Assembly (NCBI GenBank): GCA_019426215.1
Contig: CM033392.1
Coordinates: 54,487,149 to 54,551,148, forward strand
Source of the DNA: Buddleja alternifolia
Taxonomy: Eukaryota > Streptophyta > Magnoliopsida > Lamiales > Scrophulariaceae
Direction of reading: 5' to 3'
DNA length: 64,000 nucleotides
The position numbers were made by a program, and so were the translations under genes. Positions 12,505 through 24,569 of this stretch are shown one piece after another (the stretch's first letter is position 1; each line of letters starts with the position of its first letter). The notes under the pieces were generated by a model, which was not told where the DNA came from, made no database searches, and was given only the letters and a program-made list of their open reading frames with translations.

Positions 12505-12510
12505 AATAAA
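12505..12510 (+). terminator. Polyadenylation signal AATAAA
   Basis: AATAAA lies 111 bp after the stop codon of the polygalacturonase at 10902. Confidence 0.45.
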
Positions 12511-13856
12511 ATTATAGTAAAGTTTAATTACCTTATCGTGGCTCTCATCTACTTAATTCCTACTCTGTGCTCGAACAGATTCATGATTTGTACGTTTTTC
12601 ACAGCAGAGACAGGTGAATTACTGGTGTACACATGAAATATATATGTGATGGTCCATGAGGCCCGTGTGAGTGGAACCTTCGTTAATTAAACTATAACGT
12701 ACGTACATACGTTTTCCAATCAATATTGGATATGAGGGAACATTGTTTCTTTCAGCGCCACATTATAGTAGGGAGCCTTGCACTTGTAAGTTTGGTATCC
12801 AACTTGTGGGAAAAATAATCACATATTACATTCAATTTCAAGATAATAATCACTTACTAAAACCGGATCTTACTTAGTTGGCTCACAACCTTTTCCACAC
12901 GTTTTTTATGCTCCAATCAGTCTACAAACTCAGTCAAAATGAGAGAGTTGCTCTTCATAATTCAAGTGCTTCAAACGATGAATTTCCTTTGCCAAAGTTA
13001 CACCAGAACGACTTCTCATGCCTTTGTCTTTTTACCCCAATTTGATGCTAAGGATTTTCTGATATTAAAAGTGTGTTTATCTTATTTTCAATATCACATT
13101 AACAGGAGAGAGTGGAAGGAAGTTGAGGGTATTTTTTCCTAATAAAAACACTCCCTCCATTTTTCTTCTTTCAAATTAACTGGGTAGGGCCAGCCCTCAT
13201 GGGCAACATATGACTCATATTATAAATTTCCTTCATCCACCACTCGCACATGAAGGCTAGACATGTTCACAATTCCATACAAACAAATGGATCGTGTGAC
13301 CAGCGAGCATAATATAATGAGCTTCGAGCTATACACCGGTTAAGGATATATTGTGATACCCCTCACATTTTTGAGCAATTTAATCTTTTTTATATATACC
13401 ATGTCATTGCATGGTTTCTGTAATATAATATTAGCAATATTATTGTGAGAATTAGAGAGCACGACAATCGAGTTTTTTTCGTAACCCTAAACTTACTATT
13501 TTGATGATTTTTATAATCTTATAAAATATATAATATTTAATGTGATGTATATGCACATATAAATTAAACGATTAAGAAGAAATACGTATTCATGGAAAAT
13601 TATTTTAACTTTATTCATTTCTTAAAGTCAATTTTGTGTCATTGATTATGTTATTTCTACTTAGGAACTGGAACTTGATTATGTACTAGTATTATCTTTA
13701 GTATTTAGATTGTCTTGAATGTCAAATTACATGCTAGTAAGGACTTGAGTCTAAATTATATGTATATATAGGGGGCTATAGGATTAAAAAATTTATATTG
13801 CACTTGAATCCTTCCCACACCTATATATATGCCCTTAATAGTCTTCTAATTTTCCT
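12511..13856. other. Intergenic region, no gene seen
   Basis: A 67-codon frame at 12939-13142 has no recognisable domain. No transposon structure is visible. Confidence 0.5.
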
Positions 13857-13863
13857 CTCACCA

Positions 13864-14703
13864 TCATGGTTTATAAACCCGGACCGGACCAGTAGCTCCG
13901 TCCGGGGTAGGTGCTCAGAGCAGGTGGCCACAGACCCATAACGGACTCGAATAGGGGCGAACCGGACTTGAACTGGCCAAACCAGTGGCTCGGTGAACCG
14001 CTTGGACCTTAGTCTTTTCCTTGAAAATATTTTATAATTTCCTTGCTGACATGGAGATATTTCTTCATTTTTTAGCTTTTTCTTCCCTTTCTTCCATATT
14101 TGTAAGCCAGAGAAAGTCTGAAAGAAGAAGGAAATTCAAATTTAAGAACTCACTTAATTCTTAATCCTTACCAGTTACCATCTTCAAGACTTCAATATTC
14201 AAAGTTTCTCCAGATTTCTTCTACTCTCTTTCAACTTTCAAGACTTTAGTCTTCAACACTCACGCCTACCTACTGCACTTAAAAGACAAATAGAACTTTG
14301 TATTTAATTAAAAACTAATGTATTTTCTCAACATCTCTCTCTCCTCGAAGTAGGATTAGCCGCAAGCCTTAAAGTTGGTGGCTTTGTCAGATTTTTTTTA
14401 GAAATTAGAATGGTAGACCTATCAATCCCTTTAAAGAGACATGTGTAACCCCTGACTTGGGTATTCTCTACTCATTTTAGTTTTATGTGGTTGGATTTAA
14501 TTTGTCTATTTAATTAAATTATTGCTTTCATTTTCCTCTATGTCTTAAGTTTATATTTTTTATGTGTATATATATATACACACATATACATATATATATA
14601 CGGGTCAACCAGGTTTTTTAAAACGGTCCAACAGGTCAGACCAATGACCCAGTGACCCAATAAATTTTTCGGTTATATGACCGGTCCGAGTTTAGAAACA
14701 TTG
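13864..14703. mobile_element. hAT-like non-autonomous element with CCGGACCGG-rich ends
   Basis: The left end reads TCATGGTTTATAAACCCGG and continues ACCGG. The complement of the right end reads CAATGTTTCTAAACTCGG and continues ACCGG. CTCACCA flanks both sides (13857-13863 and 14704-14710), a 7-bp match compatible with an eroded 8-bp duplication. There is no coding capacity. Related CCGGTTT/GTCCGGGTTTAAA sequence recurs at 19155-19300 and in its duplicate at 30970-31105. Confidence 0.6.
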
Positions 14704-15289
14704 CTCACCAACTTTACATTCACAAGGAAAGCAAATGACCTATTCTCTTCCTCTTTTAAAGCTACTCACACACAGACGCACAACTTCACCCACAAACACA
14801 ACACCATAAGACACAGTCAAATGCATATTTCTTTTGATGAAATTAGCTGACATGGTGGTGGTAGGAGCTTTGTACCCCCAAACTCATACTTTTATGCTTT
14901 GTTTTCACTTGCAAATTTTACTGTAGTATTATTGATATGTTAGGAGTAACATATTCAAATTGAAAGATTTTCTTGCCTTACATGAATTTAAATTTTTTTT
15001 AAAATAGACTGTGTGATCCTGATACTTCTGTTTAGCAACAGTGGATGTTTAATATCTAAAAGAGGTGTTCTCCGATTTAAATTGGTGCTATAACTTTTCT
15101 GTGTGATTATAAGTGTGTTGAGAATATTGCTATAAAGTTTGGAATAAGTTTAAATTTTATTTGACTTTATAAAATTCTCATGCTATAACCTGCCAATCGG
15201 ACATTGTTGCAATATTCAATGTTTGTTTGTGTTCTTGTGTACTCCATTAGTCTTACAGGCGTGGGTTAAACTTTTGGTATTTTGGATAT

Positions 15290-15760
15290 TTGTATTGCAT
15301 GTTCGCTCAGTTGGTTTAGGTCTCATTGAAATAATTAAGTAGGGTAGGTCATTGAGTTCAAGTATATAGGATAAGACTATAATGTGATGTTTGACCAAAG
15401 TTGGTAGTGTTGGAGATTCGCTCGGCGACAATCCTAGTAGGTTGAAAGTGTACAATGAGTTGCCTCATAAAACTATATATATGTCTTTTTAAACTGGAAG
15501 AGAATCTTACCGCGTCGTGTATATATCTATACGTTTTTTTCATTATTTGATCTTTTATCAATGAAAATAATTTTCAACGCTTTCCAAATAATTTTTAAAG
15601 CACTTTTGCTTAACCATTGCATTCTATGTTTTGTCAGGGTCATGAAGTATTTGAAATGCATATTTTGTGAAAATAATTTCCTAGAAAGTATCTCTTTAAC
15701 GAATGTCTTGACACTTATTCAATGAAATTGACTGATTACTGAATCATGACATTATATGAT
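15290..15760. repeat. Direct repeat, copy 1 (about 470 bp)
   Basis: This stretch and 16270-16735 share long runs in the same orientation, for example GTTCAAGTATATAGGATAAG, GACAATCCTAGTAG, CGTCGTGTATATATC and CTTAACCATTGCATT. Identity is roughly 80-85% by eye, so the copies are old. I see no coding capacity and no terminal structure that identifies the family. Confidence 0.65.
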
Positions 15761-16269
15761 TGCATATTGTATATGGTTTAATGTCGGACACAAGTGTCGG
15801 ATGTAGATAGGGCTAGGGTTCGGCTTGACAGGCACGAGCTTTCAATGACCTTTGAATGAAACTTATATCATTTTAACATTGCTAAATTATCGTTTTATGT
15901 CTAAAAACTATTTTGCACACCTTTCACACGAACACTGGCGCTCACTAAGCCTTTGCTGATGTACTTCACTTTTTTTTTTCCTTCCTTCTAGTTATAGGTG
16001 AGTTGAGCACTGAAATTAGCTAGGAGGACCGTCGAGTATAGTGCTCATTCTCTAGTGGAGAAAGTAAGTTAATTAATTGTTAGTTGACGGTGTTAGGGCT
16101 GTGACCCAATTATAAACTATTAATTATGATTTGGATTTTGATTTGGACTATGGTATTGGTAGGTTCACGCTTTCCGTTTGAGCCTTTCTGAGACTGAATT
16201 TGGAGGGCGTGACATACAGCAACTCAAAAATAAATAGTATGAGGATAACATCTCACTATATCCCAGACT

Positions 16270-16735
16270 GAATTTGTATTGCATGTTCACTCAGTTGGTT
16301 TAGATCTCGTTGGGATAATTAAGTCGGGTAGGTTATTAAGTTCAAGTATATAGGATAAGATTCTAATGTGATATTTGACCAAAGCAGGTAGTGTTGGAGA
16401 CTCAGTTAGCGACAATCCTAGTAGCTCGAAAGTGTACTATAAGTTGCCTCCTAAAATTATATATACGTCTTTCAAAATTGGAGAAAATTTTACCACGTCG
16501 TGTATATATCCATACGTATTTTTCATTGTCTGATCTTTTATCAAATGAAAATGCTTTTCAACGCTTTCATCTTAAAAACACTTTGCTTAACCATTGCATT
16601 GTATGTTTGGTGAAAGTCATGAATTATTTGAAAAACTATATTTTGTGAAATAATTTCTAAGAAAGTGTCTCTTTAACAAATGTCTTGACCCTTATTCAAT
16701 GAAATTGACTGATTATTGAATTATGAGCCTAAAGA
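16270..16735. repeat. Direct repeat, copy 2
   Basis: Second copy of the repeat at 15290-15760, separated from it by about 510 bp. Short open frames inside either copy are not conserved between them, which argues against coding. Confidence 0.65.
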
Positions 16736-16739
16736 CCCC

Positions 16740-18080
16740 CTACTGCATCTATCATGAAATTATGTATTTTACTTATTCAATATGATAAATATCTACTCAA
16801 AGAACGTCATGTGCGACCTCAATAAACTTTTTTAAGAGCTGCTTATACATTTCGAAACTAATACAATTTCATGAAAATTATCTTTTTTTTTTCTTTACAT
16901 GTAATAATTATTATTTTACTTATCTATTAAAAATAAAATCAATTGAATATCTATGTACAATATTGAAAAAGAAAAAAAAAATGACGAAGCTAATTCACTC
17001 CCAATCCGTCCCTGCATGTTTAATTGTTATTGATCATGTTTATCGCGTAATTGTTGATTTGGAATCAATATGAATGGATCGAAAATCTGATTTGTTTTTG
17101 TGTGAATTGAATCGATTTTTCATGGGGCTAAAAATCTATTGTTTCTGATTTTGATTTCTTGAATTCGATTGAAATCTGAAAATCTTTTTTTTTTGAGAAA
17201 CTGAAATTCTGGAATACTCGCTGACAAGAATTTTTGATGAATTGTTTTAGGAAAATCAATTTTAATTTTGGGCTAGAGAAGCTAAAATCTGGAAATTCGT
17301 ATCGTGTTCTTCGGAAAAGAGAACTTCGCCGAAAAAGTTGACTGCGCCGTTGGACGCACAGCAACTGTGCGACGCCGGACGGGTCAGTGGGTGATGCTGT
17401 CGGCGACGCCATGTTCGTTGGTGTTCGTCGTTGAGACGTGGCCGAAGTCGTCGTTCAAGATGACCTGTGAATGGACGCTGCAATCGTCGAATTTGGTCGT
17501 GAGAAATTGCAGGCGAAAAACGCTGAAAGGCCCTCTGCAATTGACTGCAAATCAATCGCAGGATTCACGTCGCTGAAATTGCCGGAGAAGACGGCTTGAA
17601 TGGGCGTGAGAATAACTGATTTGAACGGCTGAAATAGGCCGAAAAAATCGTGTTCTTTACGCCGTTTGGGGGTGTTCTTGTCGAAGGTTTGACGGACGAT
17701 GGCCGGCGCTGCTGCCATGATCGTGAATCTCCGGCGCGGCGCCGGAGCGACGATGACGGCACGATGATGAGGAAGACACTACTGCCCTAGCAGCAATGTA
17801 TTTGTGTGGATTGGGGGCTGAGCCCAACTCACATTAAATTTGTGTTGGGCTTGGCCCAACTTCGAATTAAATTTAATGTAAGGGTGGGTTGACCCAACAC
17901 AATTTAATTGGAGCTGGGCTTGGCCTAATAGATCACCTACTCCGCTATTGGACCCAACACAAAATGTCGGGGTAAACCAACAATAACCGGCAAACAGACG
18001 AAGGTGCTGATGTAGGGCGGCTAAAGAAAAGTAAAAAAGAAGTCGACAAAGCACCGTGTGACAACTGTGGATTAGGACAG
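16740..18080. other. Intergenic region with a GC-rich patch, no gene identified
   Basis: The segment 17320-17765 is GC-rich with overlapping open frames on the minus strand rich in Arg, Ser and Pro. No frame matches a family I know, and the frames differ without a shared domain, so I leave them uncalled. Between 17810 and 17960 there are repeated TTGGGCTTGGCCCAAC-like words. Confidence 0.45.
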
Positions 18081-18084
18081 ATGC

Positions 18085-18390
18085 TGACGCACTCAATGAC
18101 GTCAGCAATAAAATTGGTTTGGAAATCCGCTACTTAAGTCCGAAGTTAGCCTATAAAAGGAAAAGAAGGAAGTAGAAGGAAGGCATTGTTCATTCTCTCC
18201 CACTCTTCTAAAAATTCAAGAACTTAGAAAGAAAAGGGATTGTAAAATAGTTTTAATTTTCATTTTGAGTGTATGAGGATTTCCCCAAAAAGTATAGCCA
18301 TTTCTCATACGTGAAAAGCTAATTAGTTTTCTCCTCCAATAGCGGAGTAGAATATATCTATTAATAATAGCTTTATTTCATCAATAAAAG
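18085..18390 (+). promoter_or_regulatory. Caulimovirus-type promoter/leader remnant or retroelement LTR fragment
   Basis: Two TGACG boxes at 18085-18089 and 18097-18101 have the 7-nt spacing of the as-1 element. TATAAAA follows at 18152-18158, then a CT-rich likely start region near 18185, and AATAAA at 18383-18388, about 200 nt downstream. That order (as-1, TATA, early polyadenylation signal inside the leader) is what caulimovirids have. No viral coding sequence is visible nearby. A solo LTR fragment would show a similar promoter-to-polyA layout and cannot be excluded. Confidence 0.4.
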
Positions 18391-18629
18391 TATTTAAGGC
18401 TTTTATGTTCAACCTCTGTCTTCCAAAATTTATTAATCCTTTATTCTGAAGTACCTTTACGCCCAAAGGTAGGAAACAAAATTGGGCTGTGTTGTGTATT
18501 ACTGAAGGAACTGAGGACCTGCGAACCATCTGCTAAGGTTTAGTGGTTGGATACAATCCGTAAAAACAAGGACTTGGAATACCCGGTGATAAGGCGGTCA
18601 ACCAAAGGTATAAATTTATGAAATTTTAA

Positions 18630-18815
18630 TATTTTTTGAAAGCATGTTGGGCCTGATATATTTCAGGGACTATTTTTGCCAATTTTGGCTAAAGGGACCA
18701 AAAGCGCTCAATTGATGAGAACTATGGGACCAAATGTGCAAGTCCTGTAAACCGGGGGACCAACAGTGCTCACTTACATACATTATGGGATTGAAAGTGC
18801 AATTTTGCCTTATAT
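18630..18815. repeat. Short repeats of a GGGACCAAA-type word
   Basis: Variants of GGGACCAAANGTGC recur four to five times (GGGACTATTTTTGCC, GGGACCAAAAGCGC, GGGACCAAATGTGC, GGGACCAACAGTGC, GGGATTGAAAGTGC). The same array is in unit 2 at about 30435-30615. Confidence 0.6.
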
Positions 18816-19154
18816 AAGTGAGCTACAACTACATGGGCTTGAAAAATTATGCAGTTATCAAAGTTCATCTTTTGCAACTAAATTTATTTTTGTGGCTTTG
18901 ACCTTCTAACTTTGACTAAACTCTATTGAAATAATAAAATCAAAACATGTGAAGCCCTAATGTTATACTTTAGGTGTTCATCCGTCTTTCATTTTCATCT
19001 CAAAGCCGAAGGTGGGTCTTCTTCTTCATTTCTTTTCACATCTTCCATCGCCGGAGCCATCGCTAGCTAGCTTGGTGCTTCCTTTTACCCACCGCCGCCC
19101 GCTCGACGACGTTGCAACTTGCAACCTTCGTTCAAAGTTCAAACAACGTAACAC

Positions 19155-19300
19155 TTGTAAAAACCGGTTTGATTGGTCTGCCCGGGTCACGGTTTTTTAC
19201 CCTTTTTTTTGGTTCGCAACGGGTTTTAAGCTGCCCGTTTTTATAGTGAACTCAAGTATTGCCGGTCGCCGGTTTCCAGTCCGGGTTTAAAAACAATGTT
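19155..19300. repeat. Fragment related to the hAT-like element at 13864
   Basis: It contains AAAACCGGTTTGA...CGGGTCACGG...CCGGTTT and GTCCGGGTTTAAAAACA, resembling the ends of the element at 13864-14703. It is duplicated at 30970-31105. An open frame across it (about 19012-19290) is not supported by any domain. Confidence 0.4.
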
Positions 19301-19712
19301 TAAAAGTCATTATACTTGGAAATTGTCAATTTAGTTCAACCGAATAGTTGATATTTCTTATAATGATTTATCTAATATATAATGTATTTTATTTACTTAT
19401 AATCCTCTTTTCGGTTTTCATACGTACTATATTTGATTTGATTAAACTAAATTCTATCAAATGTATAAATAGATCTAATATTTCCTAATATCACATCTTC
19501 ACATAATCTTCACATAAGTAAGATGTAAAAATAGAATGACGAAACAAAAGAAAGTGAAATTAAAATACACTTGGAGCGAAAATATAAGAGGCTATTTTAA
19601 TTTCTTGGTATAGAATGCAAGTTCAACCCTAAAGCATCGCAAGCTCTTGCATATGGCATCACCCAAAATAGTTATTAGGCAATTTTTCCGGAGCTCAATG
19701 TTCCTCTTACAC

Positions 19713-19718
19713 TATAAA
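19713..19718 (+). promoter_or_regulatory. Probable TATA box, polygalacturonase copy 1
   Basis: ACTATAAATT lies about 80 bp upstream of the ATG at 19795. The equivalent in unit 2 is 31518-31523. Confidence 0.45.
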
Positions 19719-19794
19719 TTCGATCGATATTGAGAACGCCGGTTATGAACACAAATACCAATATCGATCTAAGAAAAGGAAAAAAGAATTAATC

Positions 19795-21450
19795 ATGGAC
19801 GTTATGAATTCCATTGCCGCTATTCTCTTGTTGTTGCCATTGATGGCATACAATGTGAATGCCCAGGAGCCCGTTGTGTATGATATCACAAAATATGGTG
19901 CGAAACCTGAAGCCGATATTAGCGAGGTACAAATAATATTAATTATAGTATGTTTAATTTCCATCACAAATTGTATGTATAAATGTGTTTATCATTTAAT
20001 TGATGCTATGTATACGTAAATATGACTTTGCTAATTTTATTGTTCAAAATACAAAATTTGTACGTATAATAGGCGTTGGTGAAAGCTTGGAATGAGGCAA
20101 GCAACTCCACAAGCCCAGGCATTATTGTGATTCCAGAAGGGACATGGTCACTTAGCCAAGTAAGAATGCAAGGCAACAAGGCCCCTCTTGAGCTTCAGGT
20201 CAAAGGCACCGTAAAAGCTGATCCAGATATCAATAAACTACCAAACAAAAAGGGGGAATGGATTACTATCAATTACGTCAATTATTTCACCCTCTCCGGT
20301 GGTGGAGTTTTCGACGGCCAAGGCCAGCAAGCTTGGAAGCAAAATGATTGTCACAAAAATCCAAATTGCGTCAAACTTCCCATAGTACGTAACTAAATTA
20401 GTATTAGTATTAGTATTAGTATTAGTGTGTGTGTGTATATATATCTTATATATTGACCACCTCTACCTCCTGGCCGATTAAATAGTTAATCTTAATATAC
20501 GAATCGTTGTTTCATATATATGTATTCAGAACTTGAGCTTCAACTTTATGAACAACTCAATCATTCGTGACGTGACAACCAAAGATAGCAAGAACTGGCA
20601 CGTAAATTGTATATCAAGCCACAACGTCACGTTCCAACGGTTTACCATTTCTGCCCCTGGCGACAGCCCAAACAGCGACGGGATCCACATAGCGCGTGCA
20701 AGCCTTATAAACATCACGGATTCGACAATCGGGACGGGTGACGATTGTGTCTCCATAGGTGATGAAACCAAAAAACTCCACATCCAGAATGTGACATGCG
20801 GGCCGGGGCATGGGATCAGTGTTGGAAGCCTAGGCAGGTCTACAGAAGAAAAGGATGTAACGGGGATATCTGTGAAGAACTGCACATTCATTAAGACAAG
20901 TAATGGGGTGAGGGTGAAGACATGGCCATCAGCGCCAGCCACTTTACAGGTCACAGAACTGTTGTTCGAAGATCTGATCATGGACAATGTCAGCAGCCCT
21001 GTCATCATTGATCAAGCGTATTGTCCGCATAGTCTGTGCAAGCTAGAGGTAATTAATTAGCTAGTACAATTATACGTACTTGAATTAATTAATCAATCAG
21101 CTATATATATATATATATAGCTACTACGTATACATATATATATATATGTATGTATGGTCGGTCTGATCGATATCTCTGGATCTTGTGTTGGTAATTGTTG
21201 GCAGAAACCATCTCTTGTCCAAGTTGGTCAAGTGAAAATTAACAACATAAGGGGCACGTCATGGAGTCAGGACGCAATGGTATTTAATTGCAGCGAGGCT
21301 AAGCCCTGCCAAAATGTGGAGATAGGTAACATTGATCTTACATATATTGGAACAGACGGCAATATCACCACCAAATGCAACAACATCAAACCAACATTCT
21401 TCGGAAAACAGAATCCACCAGTCTGTGCCACTCCTCTTCAGTCTTCTTAA
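19795..21450 (+). CDS. Polygalacturonase (GH28), tandem-duplicate copy 1
   Basis: Four exons, 19795-19926, 20073-20384, 20530-21048 and 21205-21450, with GT-AG borders and phase-0 junctions, encode 402 aa. The signal peptide (MDVMNSIAAILLLLPLMAYN...) leads to VVYDITKYGAKPEADISE, then the beta-helix. GH28 motifs TGDDC, CGPGHG and RVKTW are canonical. The first motif reads NSDG instead of NTDG, keeping the aspartate. A secreted galacturonan hydrolase acting on wall pectin is expected. The predicted protein is identical to the copy at 31600. Intron 2 carries an ATTAGT/GT microsatellite and intron 3 (TA)n runs. AATAAA at 21532-21537 is a likely polyadenylation signal. The closest other relative in the window is the gene at 10902. 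Confidence 0.93.
20396..20432. repeat. (ATTAGT)n/(GT)n microsatellite in intron 2
   Basis: Four ATTAGT-like units and a GT run lie just after exon 2. The GT run is two bases longer in the unit-2 copy, one of the few differences between the two genes. Confidence 0.7.
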
Positions 21451-22059
21451 TTAATTCATTTTCTCAATCCTAGCTACATATATAGTTATTACTTTCCCTT
21501 GCATGTTTTAATTTATTTCTTTCTGTATTGGAATAAAATGCTAATTACTTAGCCTCCTACAGATCACAAGCAATATCAATATATATACATACCGGCTACG
21601 ATTTTTCTATATATATATATATATCATCATTGAGGACATATACAAAAGCTACACGTGCGCTTATAACCAGTTTTGTGCTGTGCTCAGATCATCAATAATT
21701 TTGTAAACAACTGCATTACTTTGTGTTGTACATGAACGTACGCAAAAGATATGGCCCATGTTAATCAAAGTTTGGAATTAATGTTTCTTAATATTCTATT
21801 TTGATTCACTACTTGCGTGCTTGGAGTCAATATATTTATTTTTCACTATTGCAAATCTTATAAATTGTCTACTAGACAAGACTAGGTCTCATCGAATTCA
21901 TTTTATTGTGCAATCAGTTTAAGTCTTTTTTTTTTTAATAATAATGAGAATATGATAGAATTAGCTATCTAGTATGAAATAAGCTCGTATAAGAATTTGA
22001 ATTTGTTTTAACCCCAGCAAATAAAATAAACTCATATATAGGTTGAGCTACACATGTTC

Positions 22060-22340
22060 AGTGACAATTTAGTGACGATACATATAGAGTGACAACTATA
22101 TTTGTTGTCACTAAATTGTCACTACAGGTGTGTTATTAATTGTCAATAATAACGACAACTTCCTTATAACTAATTATCAAAAGTGAAAATTTATATACAA
22201 ATCTTGTCACTATTAAAAACATGTAAAACTTTTTTGTGACGAAAGAAAAATATTATTACTCAAAACTTATAACTAGTAACAACTTTGGCATTGTCACTTG
22301 ACATTTTGTCATTAATATTTTATTCTTTTGTAGTGTATAC
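22060..22340. repeat. Foldback/MITE-like sequence
   Basis: AGTGACAATTTAGTGAC at 22060-22076 is the exact reverse complement of 22107-22123. Downstream, CACTACAGG near 22120 and TTTTGTAGTG near 22335 form weak inverted termini. The sequence is duplicated in unit 2 (about 33865-34145). The family is uncertain. Confidence 0.45.
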
Positions 22341-22417
22341 ATAAAATGCTAATTGTCCGTCTAAAGAAATCCATAGCTAACATGGTAGCAACACAGAAAA
22401 ACACACACACAAAGAAA

Positions 22418-22884
22418 GGGCTAATTGTATTTTTTTTTCCCTATATCTTTACTACTTTTGGATTTTGGTCCTATTTTTTCTCTGATTTGTAAAGTCGTGC
22501 AATAACTATTAAACTTTTGGCAATTTTAGTCTGATTGGGACCGAAGCCGACCAATTTGGCAGAAATTTGCCACGTGTGATTCTGACCGGACAAAATTGAT
22601 GAGGTGGCATGCCAAATTGATGAGAACATAGCATGCTACCTCATCAATTTTGTCCCAGTCAGCGTCCATTTTGGCAAAAAATTTGTAAAATTCCCAATTT
22701 TTTTGTCCATGTTAGCACCACGTGTCCGACACGTGGCAAATTTCTGCCAAATTGGTCGCTCTGGTCAAAATGGGACTAAAATTGCCAAAACTTTGGTACT
22801 TACTGGACGACTTGCAAATCGAAAAAAGAACAGGACATAAATCCAAATATGGTAATGATAACAAACAAAAAATGCAATTAGCCC
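22418..22884. mobile_element. Foldback MITE, unit 1 copy (467 bp)
   Basis: It starts with GGGCTAATTGTATTTTTT and ends with the inverted form AAAAAATGCAATTAGCCC. Inner complementary blocks (CCAATTTGGCAGAAATTTGCC against GGCAAATTTCTGCCAAATTGG) let most of the element fold on itself. There is no coding capacity; small open frames inside are by-products of the inverted repeat. Confidence 0.7.
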
Positions 22885-22889
22885 AACAA

Positions 22890-24283
22890 AAAAAGGTGAA
22901 ATACAATTTGCTATGTGTCACGCCCCTCAATTCCAAGTGTTAAGTTTAGTAGTTTATCGATTTTGCCAATTTTCATTTAGAGGTTTATTAACTTAAAATC
23001 ATAGAGACCAATGGGCAAGAGTGCAACAAATTCTATAATAAGGGGTTGCACTGTATATTGTTAAGTAAACCTGGGTTCACCGTACAAATTCTAAAAGTGA
23101 TGGGGATGAGCTATAAACTATGAAATGCCTAGAGACCAGTAGTAATTTGTGTAAACACTGAAAATAGAAACAAAAGTAAAAGAAAAGAAATAAGAAAAAG
23201 GAAGTGAATAGGAAATTTTCTGCACAGGCGAGATAAAGTACTACGTCAGACCAACATCAATCATGCCACAATGATTGTGGTTCGTCTTTCCACTGTCTCA
23301 TACCAACAGGAGACTTCACACATTCAATATCGACATATATCTTTCAAATATCAAAATAACATCACATATCCAGAGTGAGATAAAGTACTACACTCGGATT
23401 TCAAGTATAATGCGTAGTGACAACCACAAGTGCGATAAAGTAAAACACACGGGTTAACATAAATAGGCGTGTGTACAGAAATAAAACACGTTTATAATGT
23501 AATCTTTCCTATATGAATGACAATAACACTAAATATGACATAAGAAAATAAACAATTAAACAAAGCACTCACAATAGAGTATGAGTTGCGACTTGAATCC
23601 AATTTCTCTCAAGTTAATCTTCTCGGTTCAAGGCTCTCTAGAGATATCGTTATGCTATCCACCGGAACATAAAAAGTATTTAGCCGAGAATATGTTTATT
23701 GTGCGTGCTTAACTGTATATACTTATGCTTAATATACCTTAAGTTCTTCATTTGTTTCACCTAAGTTCAATTGATTAACCAAATATAAAAGACGTTCTTT
23801 AATGATAAGAGTGGTTGCTGGTGATGGAAACAATTACATGCTGAGACTTCTTGCTAACTAAAAAGCAATCTAAATTGGTTGACAAGAAGAAAGTCATGTT
23901 GAAAAGGTTAAGTTACCATGCCAAAAATCTCTAGATAATTAGTTAATAAATTAGTTACCATGCACCCAATTTTCCACAATGGAACTATTATCTAGTATTC
24001 AATATTCAGTAAACTAGACCATTAGATCACTAAACTCAATTAAGCACCTTGGTTAATTTAGCTAACCAATTAATTTAACATACATGATACACCTATTAAC
24101 ACTTAACTAAGATTAGATTCTTCAACACTACTTAACGGATCAATCTCAGTAAATAAATATACAAATGATCACTGTGAGAGCTTTCAAATGACAATATCAA
24201 GATTATTTAACTACTTGGACAATTAGCATAATCATAATCTGAATCAGTTATTAATTAAAGGAAAAGAAAGCGAGAACGTAATA
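22890..24283. other. Intergenic sequence inside unit 1, no gene seen
   Basis: AT-rich. The position equivalent to the Copia insertion site of unit 2 is uninterrupted here, around 23990 (GGAACTATTATCTAGTATT), giving a natural empty site. Confidence 0.6.
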
Positions 24284-24569
24284 GGGATAATTGCATATCA
24301 TACCCTTATGAAACATGAAACCTGCACACATCCCCCCTGTATTAAAAAAATAGCCTGAAATGCCCTTATGTTTTTCAAAACACTGCACGAAACCCCCAAC
24401 CCTGCTTCAAATACACTGCGCGTGAATGCTACCTTCCGCGAATTTAACACGGATTGGGGGTTTCGTGTAGGGTTTTGAAAATCATAGGGGTATTTCAGGC
24501 TATTTTTTTAACACAGGGAGGATGTGTGCAGGTTTCATGTTTCATAGGGGTATGATATGCAACTATCCC
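24284..24569. mobile_element. Long-TIR foldback MITE, unit 1 copy (286 bp)
   Basis: Inverted repeats of about 110 bp: GGGATAATTGCATATCATAC at the left matches GTATGATATGCAACTATCCC at the right, and complementarity continues through the CCTGCACACATCC and AAAATAGCCTGAAAT blocks. ATA flanks both sides (24281-24283, 24570-24572). The unit-2 copy is at 41233-41519. Confidence 0.8.

Noticed and set aside
17128..17762. Overlapping minus-strand frames in the GC-rich patch
   Set aside because: No domain, no signal peptide and no consistent frame. Arg/Ser/Pro-rich translation is expected from the base composition.
19012..19290. 92-codon frame repeated in unit 2 (30817-31095)
   Set aside because: Conservation is explained by the tandem duplication. 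The 3' part is transposon-related sequence and no family is recognised.
22604..22943. Small open frames repeated in both units
   Set aside because: They lie inside the foldback MITE at 22418-22884 and overlap on both strands because of its inverted arms.
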